Source: Strigamia acuminata (Eukaryota > Arthropoda > Chilopoda > Geophilomorpha > Linotaeniidae). Taken from it: a stretch of 64,000 nucleotides of DNA. Of the stretch, positions 14,701 through 25,903 are shown piece after piece. The notes below the pieces were generated by a model that worked only from the letters and a program-made list of their open reading frames with translations, was not told the DNA's origin and made no database searches. A program made the position numbers and the translations under genes. How positions within the stretch are numbered: the first letter of the stretch is position 1; each line of letters opens with the position of its first letter. Location: positions 33,444,427 through 33,508,426 of the forward strand of contig OX442315.1 of assembly GCA_949358305.1 (NCBI GenBank). Direction: 5' to 3'.

Positions 14701-17700
14701 TATACTATAGTATCAAAAATATTCAATAATAGCAATGCAAGAACACTTGCTTTTCACCACACACAAATCACACCACAAAGCATTTTATTTTTAATTAATA
14801 ATATTGTTACTATTTTAAAAAAAAAATGTTGCTTTTTAAATTTCCTTTTTCTAAATGAATGCGCTGCTTAATTTCATTTTCATTTGCCTTTTCTCATAAG
14901 ATTTCAGCTTATTTTGTGTGTAAACACATTCAAAATGGCTTTTCACTGCCAATTCCAGGTTTTTCTTTTTATGCTTTCAGTTTAGCACTTTTATTTCCTT
15001 CTATTTCCTTCTACACATTCCCCAACACCCCAAAAAAAATCCTCAGCTCTTTTCTTTCAAACTTTTCCTGTTTATTTTTATTGTTGTTTCCTCTCTCTGC
15101 TTATGAGGTCACAGGTCACTTGCATGACTTGGCAAAGGTAGACACATTCTGGCAATGGGTTATTTCTCTTTTTAAATTACAAAACACCAAAAAAAAAGTC
15201 AAAAATATCAAATCCCTACGAGATAAACAAATACTAGGCTTATAATTAACGATTCAAGCAGAATACCATTTGTATGCTGTCAGTGCCATCCATTCATGAT
15301 TAAAAATGAACGCATGTATCATAAATTACGTGGCATTCGAGACAGTAATTGGTTTCTAAAAATATGTAGCCTAAGACTGAAGCATTCCCTCACAGCAGCA
15401 CAACGGTAGGATCAAAGCAAACAGTTTGCTCCTTTTCTGATAAAGGGTTCCATGAGTTCGACCATATCATCCCCAGGCAGATTCGCGCAGTCCAGTTTTC
15501 GATTGAATTAGGCGGACTGCATGCTGGGATGATGTTAGCTCGAGTCTCCTTGATTTGTTTCAGCCTCCATGGCGTGTTATGAATTTTCTATGAAACAAGG
15601 GTCATCTCACCTGAGGTTGTTGCTGCTGCTTCATTATAGATGAAGCTTTGCAGGGAAGCTTCTCGGCTCGAACGTGCCCATGTTTACTTTATTTACTTTC
15701 TATTTTGCTTTTTTTACGCTTCCTAATGGGCACTTTACATCGGGTGCGCAAAAAAGAGCACAATTTGGTGTTTTGTAAATATTTTAGCACCTTATATATA
15801 TATATTTTTTCATATAAATTTATAAATAAAAAATTCCATTTCTTTCCTCACAAAATGGGCGCATTTTAGAAAGCACATTTATAAATATAGAAAAAAGTCG
15901 AGAAAACACGCACACTAGGATATTTATCAATTTTTAATATTAAATTTTCTTTAACTAAATTTATATACGTGAGCAAAACAAAAATATTTCATAAATTAAA
16001 TGTTTATAAATTAAAATTACAAATCCAAGATGAGCGGAAGTGATGACTTTCCTGATGCTCGAATGTTCTACCTTAACCAAAAGGATCTGCAAATGAATCT
16101 GGTGCCCTGCAACAACTCCTCCTGCCAGGCTAACGGCAACATCTATGGACAGGTGGCGCTCGAAGATCCCGACAAGACCTACTACCACGAACCATACAAG
16201 ACCTACCAAGAACCTTACAGCGCATCTAGCATTGGCTACAGCATGACAAGAAAGCTTCCCGAACTGCCTCAAAGCCCGGATTACACAGGTAAATAAAAAT
16301 TAAATTAAATTAAAACAATTACAAACAAATTAATCTTTTCTCTTATTCTTAGGCTCAAGTACTTCTCGAGAGTATGCGGTACCTGATCTCACTAAAACAG
16401 GGCCTCCAGTTCCCCTAATCCCGGGTCCCCCGCCGCCACAGGTGCCAAAGACACCTATTTTCTTTCCGCCCCCACCAGACCGCCATTACGCTGCCACGGA
16501 GATATTCAAATCGCCCACTCCGAGTTCAATTCAAGGAGTCAGTGGGACCACGCTCTACGCAGTGCCCAATTTAGATATCCTCAATCGGGAGGAAAATCCG
16601 GTTGCTGAATTTCCTCGCCATCGGCTGCAGTTTTTAGAGAAGTTGGGCGAAGGACAGTTCGGTGAAGTAAGTTTGACAGACAACAATTTTTATTTTTATT
16701 TTTTTTTTACAATATGCAAAAATCGCTTATTAGGTTCACTTGTGTGAAGCTGAAGGGATCCCCGAGCTCATAGATGTTCCGACGTTTGGAACGAGTAAAT
16801 TGGTGGCTGTGAAAACGTTGAGAAAGAACGCAACAGAAACCGCTAGGTATGTATCGTAACCCCTTTTTGGGGCCCCATTATTGTAACTGGGGACTAGTTA
16901 TCATGGTTTGGGATGCATACTCACGTAAATAATGACAAGAGACTCCATATTGTTGGTTGTTGGCCTTTAATACGTTGTCTAGGGGTTGGAGAATCCCGTC
17001 ACCAGCGTGCTGGGGTGCTGCGATGGCGCACCACACCGGCAACCGACCGGTCACACACAGGGTGTGAACCCCATGTGTGACGAGGTCGGTTAAACATAAC
17101 ATTCGTGTTATACTTACCCTAATACATGCAGCAGGTCACATTTGAATGTATTTGGGGCCCCTGTTGCCACATGTGGCCCTTCTCGCAGTGCAAAATAGTG
17201 TTAAAATTGGGACAAATGTTTTTAAATTTCAGATCAGACTTCCATAAAGAAGTAAGGATACTCTCCAGACTTCGTGATGCAAATATAGTTCGCGTGTTAG
17301 GTATATGTACACGCGACGAACCGCTCTGCATGATTGTGGAGTACATGGAGAATGGGGATTTAAATCAATTTCTACAAGAACATGTGGCCGAAACGGTGAC
17401 CACGGTTCCGCCAAATGCTGATATTCTCAGGTAAGTTAATCCTCGTTTGATCGACGACAATGTGTACTTAATTTTACGAATGTATTTTATTCGCTCGTTA
17501 GTTATGGCTGCCTTATCTACATGGCCACACAAATTGCGAGTGGCATGAAGTACCTGGAGTCGCTCAATTTCGTGCATCGGGATCTGGCCACACGGAATTG
17601 TCTCGTGGGTCGGGCGTATACAATCAAAATAGCTGATTTCGGAATGAGTCGTAACTTGTACAATGTTGATTACTACAAAATCGAAGGCCGTGCTGTGCTT

Positions 17701-18725
17701 CCCATTCGATGGATGGCTTGGGAGAGCATTTTGTTGGTGAGATACCATCTTTGTTATTCCTTTTTATATATATTATTATTTTTTTTTTTTAATTAAAACA
17801 AATGATAATGATCAATGAATACTTAATCTAAATGGCCTACGAGTGTATCACCAGGATCGGGTCAAACTTATTAAGTGGAGAATTAACAACATAAATGATA
17901 ATTTTAGAATATTAATAATAAGGAGTATTCAAAGTTGTGTTTATGTGCTTTTTCTATACACGGCAAAAACGGAAAACATAAGCATGCCTAACTGCGAATG
18001 TTTGTGTCTGGTTGTGGTTTAGATTTTTGGTTTATAAGTAAATGGTAATTAAAACTCCTTCGTTTTCACCCAATCAACAAATTATACTGTTACTCACGGT
18101 TTTGATGGTGCATGCTTCGCGTCGATCTGATTTCTGCGCCGGCCATTTTGTCGAAAACGCTAAAACCCGGCATAAAAACCATCTCTAAAACCTGGTTGTT
18201 TTTGTATGCCCGTTCCGTGTACATAAACAAAAACTTTTAATACACCGTAGAAACTATAATAAAATACAATTTTTTCCTCTTCAATTCTGGATTGCACATT
18301 AATCTTATCCGAAACATGTATTTGATAAATTCAGTCAAAGCCATTTCTATTTTTCCTAGTCCTATCTAAGCTTATGTCTCTATTAATTTGGTATGGAATT
18401 TGACGAATGTATCTTCAATCCACAGGGTAAATTTACGGCGAAAAGTGACGTGTGGTCGTTCGCAGTCACCTTATGGGAGATTCTGACGTTCGCCCGCGAG
18501 CAGCCATACGAGGATTTGTCAGATGAAAAAGTAATCGAGAACGTGGGACATTTCTACCACAACGACAGTTTGCAGGTGTATTTGCCTCAGCCCATCAACT
18601 GCCCCAAAGAGATTTACGACCTCATGAGGGAATGCTGGCAACGTAATGAAGCAGAAAGGCCAAACTTTCGAGAAATCCATCTTTTTTTGCAGAGGAAAAA
18701 CCTTGGTTACGAGCCAGAAGTTTAG
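2798..18725 (+). CDS. DDR: Discoidin domain receptor tyrosine kinase, 3' eleven exons (5' partial)
   Basis: Single-pass receptor kinase of the DDR family, collagen receptors in vertebrates. In-window exons: 2798-2945, 9984-10163, 10808-11149, 11991-12095, 13533-13723, 16030-16288, 16353-16666, 16734-16846, 17233-17430, 17502-17736 and 18426-18725; phases agree and the sum is 795 codons including the stop. Exon 1 here holds the end of the discoidin domain ([13 protein letters not shown]). The next two form the DS-like domain ([20 protein letters not shown]). A transmembrane helix follows ([20 protein letters not shown]), then basic residues, then a juxtamembrane region rich in Pro and Tyr. The kinase has the glycine loop [26 protein letters not shown] and the DDR-type activation loop YNVDYY. 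The signal peptide and the start of the discoidin domain are outside the window. The 16030 acceptor is weak (CCAAG, no pyrimidine tract). Family assignment is firm; a specific orthologue number is not. Confidence 0.93.
2946..9983 (+). other. 7-kb DDR intron
   Basis: Bounded by GTGAGA and TTTTCCAG. Mostly AT-rich. A local GC-richer island at about 6540-6930 has scattered CpGs and short open frames on both strands, but their translations look like chance. It could be regulatory. No RNA gene or transposon protein was recognised. Confidence 0.6.
10164..10807 (+). other. DDR intron with GC-richer patch
   Basis: GT-AG intron. The stretch at about 10270-10660 is richer in G, C and CpG than its surroundings and could be an enhancer. 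Its open frame has no recognisable protein character. Confidence 0.45.
11150..11990 (+). other. DDR intron
   Basis: GT-AG intron (GTACAC ... TTTTGCAG). Nothing recognised inside it. Confidence 0.6.
12712..12746. repeat. 13-bp perfect hairpin inside a DDR intron
   Basis: CACGGAATATTTC (12712-12724) is followed by a 9-base loop and its exact reverse complement (12734-12746). A 16-mer, CAAAAATATACAATCA, occurs just downstream near 12774 and again near 13003, so the area may be the remains of a small inverted-repeat transposon. The rest of the intron (12096-13532) shows nothing else. Confidence 0.6.
13724..16029 (+). other. DDR intron, very AT-rich
   Basis: Donor GTATCG after the lysine codon that closes the transmembrane exon. 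The stretch holds ATA/ATT-rich simple sequence near 13800-13860 and long T-rich tracts. A small exon in the same phase could be hidden here, because the next exon's acceptor is weak. None could be identified with confidence. Confidence 0.5.
16866..17161 (+). repeat. Intronic segment flanked by 11-bp direct repeats
   Basis: TTTGGGGCCCC occurs at 16866-16876 and 17151-17161, both inside the intron between kinase exons. The DNA between is GC-richer than its surroundings. It may be an insertion with a long target duplication, but no terminal inverted repeats or coding frame were seen. Confidence 0.35.
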
Positions 18726-18772
18726 TCTATGGTCACACACACAGATGACACTATTCTGAACTAAGAAATGAA

Positions 18773-18778
18773 AATAAA
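18773..18778 (+). promoter_or_regulatory. DDR polyadenylation signal
   Basis: AATAAA lies about 50 bp after the DDR stop codon and is the first consensus signal downstream of the gene. Confidence 0.7.
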
Positions 18779-21700
18779 GCGAACTTTTCGGTGCTAAAAT
18801 ATTAGGGTAAAAAATTCGAACGGAATTTCTGTGGTGAAACGAACTGTGACGACGAATTAGTTCTCGGCTTATCTCCGTGCGTTGAGCTGAAGTGACTTTT
18901 AAATCGATGGAAATGACTCGGAGTAATGCTGATTTTTATGCCAGTCACGTTGATGGCCATCAGACGAAGCAATGAGACAATCTTTAAATACATTTTACAG
19001 ACTTGAACTAAAACTATTTATGATGGTGATCTATAAGTGAGTGACAAGCAAGTGCATCCTCGTTCATCATATCAAATGATCTCTTTTATATGGTGTGTTT
19101 AAACAAGACAAACAAAATGAAATTCAAGCTTCAGGACACGATGAATTTTCGGTTCAATTTAATGCAATTAATTAATTATTTGTGTTCTTTAATTGAGATA
19201 TTTTTTTTTTTTTAGATAGGATATTTTTTAAAATATTTTTTATTTTGTAGGTGACTTTTAAAAGAAAATCTACAGCTTTATTATTTACACTAAATAATTT
19301 CCAAATTTTTTGGTATTATTATTTCTATAGGTGACTAATGGTATTGTAAACACTTGAGGGGCCAAACTATGTTTGGTAGTTGACCAGATTTTGCATTTCT
19401 TGTGTACAAAAGTCATAAATTCATATCTATACAATTTTTATTTGATTTTATTTGTTTTTATCAATACGATTAAATGGGAAAAATAACTATGTGTAAATAC
19501 AAAGTTGAGGTTTTCTATTTTGTCTAATGAATAAGTCACTCAAAAAAGGAGAAAAAGCAACGTTTTCAATGATCAGGGTGCTGATAATTTGAGTTTTTGG
19601 ATAAAAATGCAATAAATGTTTATTTGAATAATCAATATACTGATTTGTGACATTTTCCTCAGAGCAAGAAATTTTCATTTTCAAAGCATCAAATTCTCTT
19701 CCACCGTATTTGCCTTGTCAAAATTGTTTTTTCCTTTTAATTATTTTTATTGAAAAAAAAAAAAAGAAAAATGTTTGTAAATTGCTACGATTTGTTTTTA
19801 TTTTCATTTTATTATTTCGCAATTTTATTTAAAAGGTAATTTATAAAACAAAGCGCATTTATCTGTAATTTTAAAGGGTGAGAAAACAAAATATTTGAAG
19901 AAAAATATTTTGTTTTTACTTAAAACTCTTCAAGAATCTTAGGCATATCATGATAGTTGTATATTTTGGTTTGTTAAACTAGTAGTTACTAGTTGGGTTC
20001 AATTATTTCTTATGTATAAATGAAGAATGAGATGGAAAAACGAAAAAAAAACAATACAAAACCAATGCTTTCAATGTGTGTCTCGCTTGTCATTTTTACA
20101 AAAGTTATCCCGAAGGCTATTGGTGAATTGGTTTTAAAGGAAAAATAATAAAAAATATTTAAAAAAAGCAAAAACAAAACACAAAAATATTTAAAAAAAT
20201 AAAATAAAACAAAAAAAGTTGAAAATGAAATGGGCTGTGGTGCCTTACCCTTGTGCTTAGCAGTGAAGTGTTTCTTCACATCTAGCTGCTCTGTTTTATT
20301 TTTGCTTGTAAACAAATCTTCTTGTCAAAGTGTAAATTCACTAATTCAGGGTTTCTATGCACTTTTATCTTTGTTTTTATTTCAACCTTATTCTCTCTCT
20401 TAGTACTAAAAAAACCCTTTCAATTTATTGCAATAATTTATTCACAATTTTATAATTTTTAATTTTTTTTTAAAAAATATTAATGACTATGGGTAGTTTT
20501 AGTGTACTGGATACACAAAAAACGTTTATTTTATCCGTAATTTTTTTTCATCTAAATGTGGATTATTGTTATTATTATAATTAACATTAAAGAACATGAA
20601 AAAAAAAAGATAACTGACAGAAAATAATAAATAAAAAAAAATAAAAACTTTTTTTTAATAGTATTTTTTGTAGAAAAACAATTTCACCATATTAATATTG
20701 GTGTACAGTGTACATAAAATTTTTCCATACAAAAATAATTCAATTCAGCGTTTTTTTTTCCCATTCAAACAATGTACGTGTTTTTCATTAAAACAAAAAA
20801 GAAAAAACTGTTTTAACTCAAAATATTTCAAACAAATGTGAACAAAAAGTGGAAAACAAATTTTTAATTTTGATTTGTCAATTTTACAGTGTACTTTTAA
20901 TGCTCTATACATTGTTTTATCAAACATTTTTTTTTGTAAAAAATAAAATAAAAACAAAAAGAAAATATAAAACCGAAATAAGTATTAAAACTTCACTTTC
21001 ATTTTCATTTATTTCAATTTATTCGCAATCAATCAAAAACCTCAAAACGAAAAAAAAATCGCCTTAAATTTTAATTCCACAAACTCGTCCATTCTCACAT
21101 AAAACCATTTTAAAGCAAACCTAAGCCATAAATTCTTATTCCGTTTCGCAGAACCCTCGCTCCAAACCGTTTCTCATCCATATCTTCAATAATGTGTTCG
21201 CGTTATAGTGTATGTGTGTGTTATGGATACAAATCTACGGTCTCTGAGCAAAACATTCTCAAGGGAAGGTCCAGCAAAGACTCAATTTATCGTATAAAAC
21301 AATAGACGCATTCAATGTTCGTCTCCAAAACTGAATTCCTTCCCCTTTCATCCCTTACGTGCCTTTTGCTTGCACAATTTGATGCTTTTTTACATCATTA
21401 CTCAGCTAAGAGATACATATCTGTAAATACAGCTTCGCACACTGCGCATGCGCATTATAAGTCATTCAAATATGCATTCAATAAAAATATACTTTTCTAT
21501 TTTTATTGCTTTTATGCAAAGTAGAATGCAGATCGAATGCAACACTATTACTTTTGTTGCTGGCAAGTGGCAATACATCGGAATAAATTGAGAAAAACTC
21601 CCGTTTTCAACACCAACACACATTGTCGCGTGAGAATTCATTTTAGTTTCCTGACAAATGAAAAATAGTCGAGCAAAAAAAAAACAGAGAAAAACATAAA

Positions 21701-22928
21701 AGTTGATTGATGTGGCAATTACGTTACCATGGAGATAATAGACTTCTCATCAAAACTGTAACTGCAATCATGATAAAACTCTCTTTATTCATAATTTATG
21801 AGCCTACCACGACATTTTGGTCAATTTCGAGCATTTCAGAACAACTTTTAGCGTCCAACATGAAGCCCCATTTTAATGAGGGGGAGAGAACGTGAACGTG
21901 CGATCTTGTTATTCCTTTTCTTTCATTTTTACCTATAATTTGTCTTTTTATTCCTCAACAAAACTCTTGAAATTGATTGCACGCTCATATTTTATTCTAT
22001 CATCGTAAGAGCAGTTTACTCCTGAAATTCCTTTGATCCCTTTGTAATGAAGGGAACCAACCTCTTATTTATGTTTATGCATTGGATTGCTTGGTCGATA
22101 CAACCATGTTCTCTTTCCTCCTGGAATACGCATGTGCACCAATGATATTGGAAAAACTATACTGATCGTCAAGAGGGTCCAGTGAAAATTCAATTGAACA
22201 AGGAATTTATTAGCCTATATATTTGTTGTTCTTTTTGCTTTGCCTGTCTCATATATTAGGGGAAGGGAGCCAATATCAAACCTTTTTTTTTTTAAAAAAA
22301 AAGCCCACAACCTCATTTTACACACACAACAATCAATTAGACCACAAATTGCTACGAAATTAATTCCAATTCAAATTGTTTCCCAATTTAAAACACGAAA
22401 AACACTACAAATTAATAAAACACAACATATAATGTTTTAAAAATTGCATAATCCTGTACAACTATTTCGTTTCCAATTCCAAAACAAACTCGTAAAAGGT
22501 CAGATCTTTGATTCTTGATACAGAAAACTGCAACCAGAGGGATAATAAAGCTTGGAAAAATAAAAATAGAAGCAGTTTGTGACTATCGATTACTACACAA
22601 CTCAAATTCAATACAATAACCTGCGATTTTCAAGAATCCCAGAAGTAAATAAAAGCATAATTAGAGATGACGATGTCTCGAGTACGCGCATAAATAACCG
22701 GATTAGTAAGCTGTTTCGATCCGACAGTTTTCTTAATTTTCCAATTACATTTGCAGTCATTAAAAAAGGTTTATTCGCTGCTCCAATTGCTCAGTCTTTC
22801 TTACGAATAAAACACGCATGATTATTGTTAGTAAGCACTATTGTTAAGAAGGCTAAAACCAAATCGTTTGATGGTCGATTCAAAATTTTAAGAGTTGCTT
22901 CGAACATGCTGTAAAATCACGACTAAAA
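18779..22928. other. 4-kb AT-rich intergenic region
   Basis: Lies between the DDR 3' end and the first endonuclease G-like gene. It has many poly-A and poly-T runs, and the open frames are low-complexity Phe/Lys/Asn stretches typical of AT-rich non-coding DNA. Nothing recognised. Confidence 0.7.
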
Positions 22929-23996
22929 ATGTCCTATTTTCGACTTCTGTGTCTTGTAGCAGCAGGACTCAGTTATTACTACGAATCGTCGCTGGAAAAA
23001 TGGAAAAAGAATTCGTTTAAAGTGGATGCCCATGAAAACAAGATCCTGGAGCGAGTGTCGAAATATGGAATACCAACGCGGGATGTTATTTTAAACTACC
23101 AAGATTTTCAAGTGTCGTATGACAACCGAAAGAAATGCCCGAACTGGGTGATGGAACATTTGACCAAATCCAACCTTCAAACGATGTTCGTTCCGCAAGA
23201 AGACAACGAAAAGTTCTGTTTGCACGCCGACCCGCGCATTAATTCCAAGTTTCAACCTGATCAATCCGATTACGAGGACAGTGGACTTTATCCGTCTCAA
23301 CTGGCGGATAAAGACAATCACAGATGCACTGAAAAAAGCTTTAATGATACTTTTAACTTTAGTAATACTGTGCCACAGGTAAATTTCTAACATATTTTTA
23401 TTATTACTTAATTTAATTCAAAATTTTAATTTTTTTTTGTTTAGAATTTTGAATGGCAAAACAGTGTTTGGGATCGATTGGAAACTTTCTCGAGATATTT
23501 AACACACTGTTATAAAAATGTCTATGTGCTGACTGGTCCGTTGTATCAACCAAAGTAAAAAAAAAAATTGGATATATTAAATTTTTTTTTGTCATTATTT
23601 TTTTTTAATTATTTTTACACAGAAAAGACAAGTTAGAAGTTGAATTCCAAATTATTGGTCGTCATCATGTTGCTGTACCAACACATTATTTTAAAGTGTT
23701 AATCGGTGAACCAAAGGAAGGTTGTTTCCACATAGGGTGCTACATAGTGCCAAATAAGTGCGACCCTGTACGCCCTTTATATTTTTATCGGGTGCCTTTA
23801 TCGGAACTTGAAGACACTGCTGGGTTCATGTTGTTCAAAGATAGAGATTCACGTCCTGTTGTAGAAGTTCTTGAGGACATACGAGATTTTAATGCTAGAA
23901 GAGTCACTTATATGGTAATTAAACAAAATATTTTTACAATTTTAAAATAATTTTTATTTTTGCTAGAACCAAGCTGGATTGACGCACGTTAATTAA
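22929..23996 (+). CDS. Endonuclease G-like protein with eroded active site (paralogue 1)
   Basis: Member of the DNA/RNA non-specific endonuclease family closest to EndoG, a mitochondrial intermembrane-space nuclease released in cell death. Exons 22929-23378, 23445-23554, 23623-23914 and 23967-23996 give 293 residues, close to the usual 300. It starts with a short hydrophobic segment (LLCLVAAGLSYYY) like the EndoG membrane anchor. Family landmarks are the YGIPTRD and VSYDNR region, the LYPSQLADKDNHR block, VYVLTGPLY and HHVAVPTHYFKVLIG. The catalytic DRGH motif is replaced by YPSQ, so the histidine general base is absent, and the Asn of the LNQxxW metal site is displaced (WQNSVW). By family knowledge it should be catalytically dead. 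The frame and splice sites are intact, so it is probably still expressed. Intron phases (0, 2, 0) match paralogue 2. Confidence 0.85.
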
Positions 23997-25903
23997 TTAT
24001 TCCCGTTAATTTTTTAATCCTTTATTTCATTTTGTCCCCCCTTGAAGCTTTCCTGCATTACACTATCAAACAAAAAAGCCTGATTTCAGGCGGTGCTTTT
24101 AAAAAATATACAAAATGTAAAAATTAAAACTGAATAAAACGCGTAAATAAATTATTGCTTTTTTTACTTTAACTTTTTCTAGACTAGAAAATAAATTGTC
24201 TCATTTTAACAATTTGCATCCACGATGTAAAAGAATTAAAAAGGACTAAGGGAATGCAAAAAAGGGAGGGCGATTTGTACAGCGAAATCTTCTAATTTTC
24301 CTAGTGAGTCACCCCTGTTAAACCCCATCGGCATCCCACTTGGATTTCCTTTGAAATTCATGACCAAAATCACATTCAATCAATATGATGCACAACATCA
24401 AGGAATTTCTCTTCGCTCTCTCTCTCTCTCTCTTGTGTGATCAGGTAAACAGATTAAATAGGGAAAATCCCCTGGTAATGGGGAACTCATTTGTTTTGGC
24501 ACACACAAGCAATATTAAAGCAGTAATGTCATTATCCCTTCACTCAAATTTTATTACATTTTAAAAGAAAACTGTTTTCAATTTGTAAATAAAGCTGCTC
24601 TAAAATCTAATAGCATTTCTACATGTCATTTGATTCCTAAGTTCATCTAAAGCGATTTCGACTCCGCGCACACACAAACCCTCATTGCCAATGTTTTATT
24701 CCAAAAACAACCCTTTTTCTCCCTTTATTTACGTAACAAACACTTAAAAAAAATAGATTGAAGTAACCAGACCCCTGTTAACTCATCCAGGACGACGCCA
24801 TCAGTGACCACTTTACTGGAAAATTTTTCTATAAATTTAAAGCGAAAAGAAAAGTGTTTATTTTCCTCTCGCGGGACGAATACCAATACCATCAACACTT
24901 TAGCAATTTAGATCAAATAGGGCGATAGATCACATTACTTGGCCATTGCGAAGAACACTTTTCAAACTAAGCGTTGCTGGTATCGTCATTTTACATCAAG
25001 ATGCCGTTGCCTAGCAACCAGGTGCAAGAAGCGTGACAAATGGAAAGACCCTTCATCAGCTTTAGCTGGAAGGAGCCTCGAGTCTCGCGCCATTTTTCAG
25101 TCCACTGACTCTTCTCCCCTTTTGTTTTGAGTCTATTAAAAAAGTTGGGGAAAAGATTCCGGCGCCAAACAGACCCCTTTTCATCACCCCATCTGTTCCG
25201 CACTGCCAATCTCGCCGTTAACTTGAAAATATACCTCAGAAATGGAGAATGGACCTTTAAAGAAAACAGTTTAGCGTCTTCAACGTGCTCTTAACGTTTA
25301 ACGCACAATGCGGACATTTGCCCCGAGTGTTGAGATAATAAAACGCAAATTTTTACATAGAAATTTAGACGCGTAAATTCCCTCGTGTGTGATTTTAGTG
25401 TCGGGAACGAGAGGGTTAAATGTCGCATTCGCGTGCGCGCGAATTGGGTGACTCTCCCTTTAAACACTGCTATCGGTTTGATTCGTGTAAATTCACGAGA
25501 GGAGTGAGTTTATCACGCCAAACCCCATTTTTACTTCCTGAGACGGTTCGGAGCGAAAGGGGTGAGTGAGAAGTTAATTTGCACCAGCCTAGACTTTGAT
25601 AAGGCCACGGTTTTAGAGACTGATAACAGACCCCAAAGGGCACCCTGATAGAATAGATTTCTCCCTTCGTGATGAATTGTATCGTGCTTCCCTACATTTT
25701 TCATCAAGTAACGTAACGAGAGAGTTGAATCACACCTAAGCCCTAGTCAAATTAAAACGCAACATTTTTATATTATAAAAAATAAAATAAAAAAATCGAT
25801 TTTTTAAAAAATTTGTTCTAAAAATTGTTAAATTTAAAAAAAAATCTCTTTATTTCTATTAATAACATTAGAAATACAAAATCACCGATTTTTCTACCGA
25901 CAA
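23997..25903. other. Intergenic region
   Basis: Between the convergent ends of the first endonuclease G-like gene and ARP5. It holds a short CT microsatellite at about 24416-24433 and a GC-richer patch at about 24940-25600. No coding or RNA gene was recognised. A TTTATT near 25849 is the likely ARP5 polyadenylation signal on the minus strand. Confidence 0.6.

Noticed and set aside
16866-17161. Small nuclear RNA or tRNA gene in the DDR intron
   Set aside because: The segment is GC-richer but does not show the conserved boxes or cloverleaf of any RNA family I could recognise.
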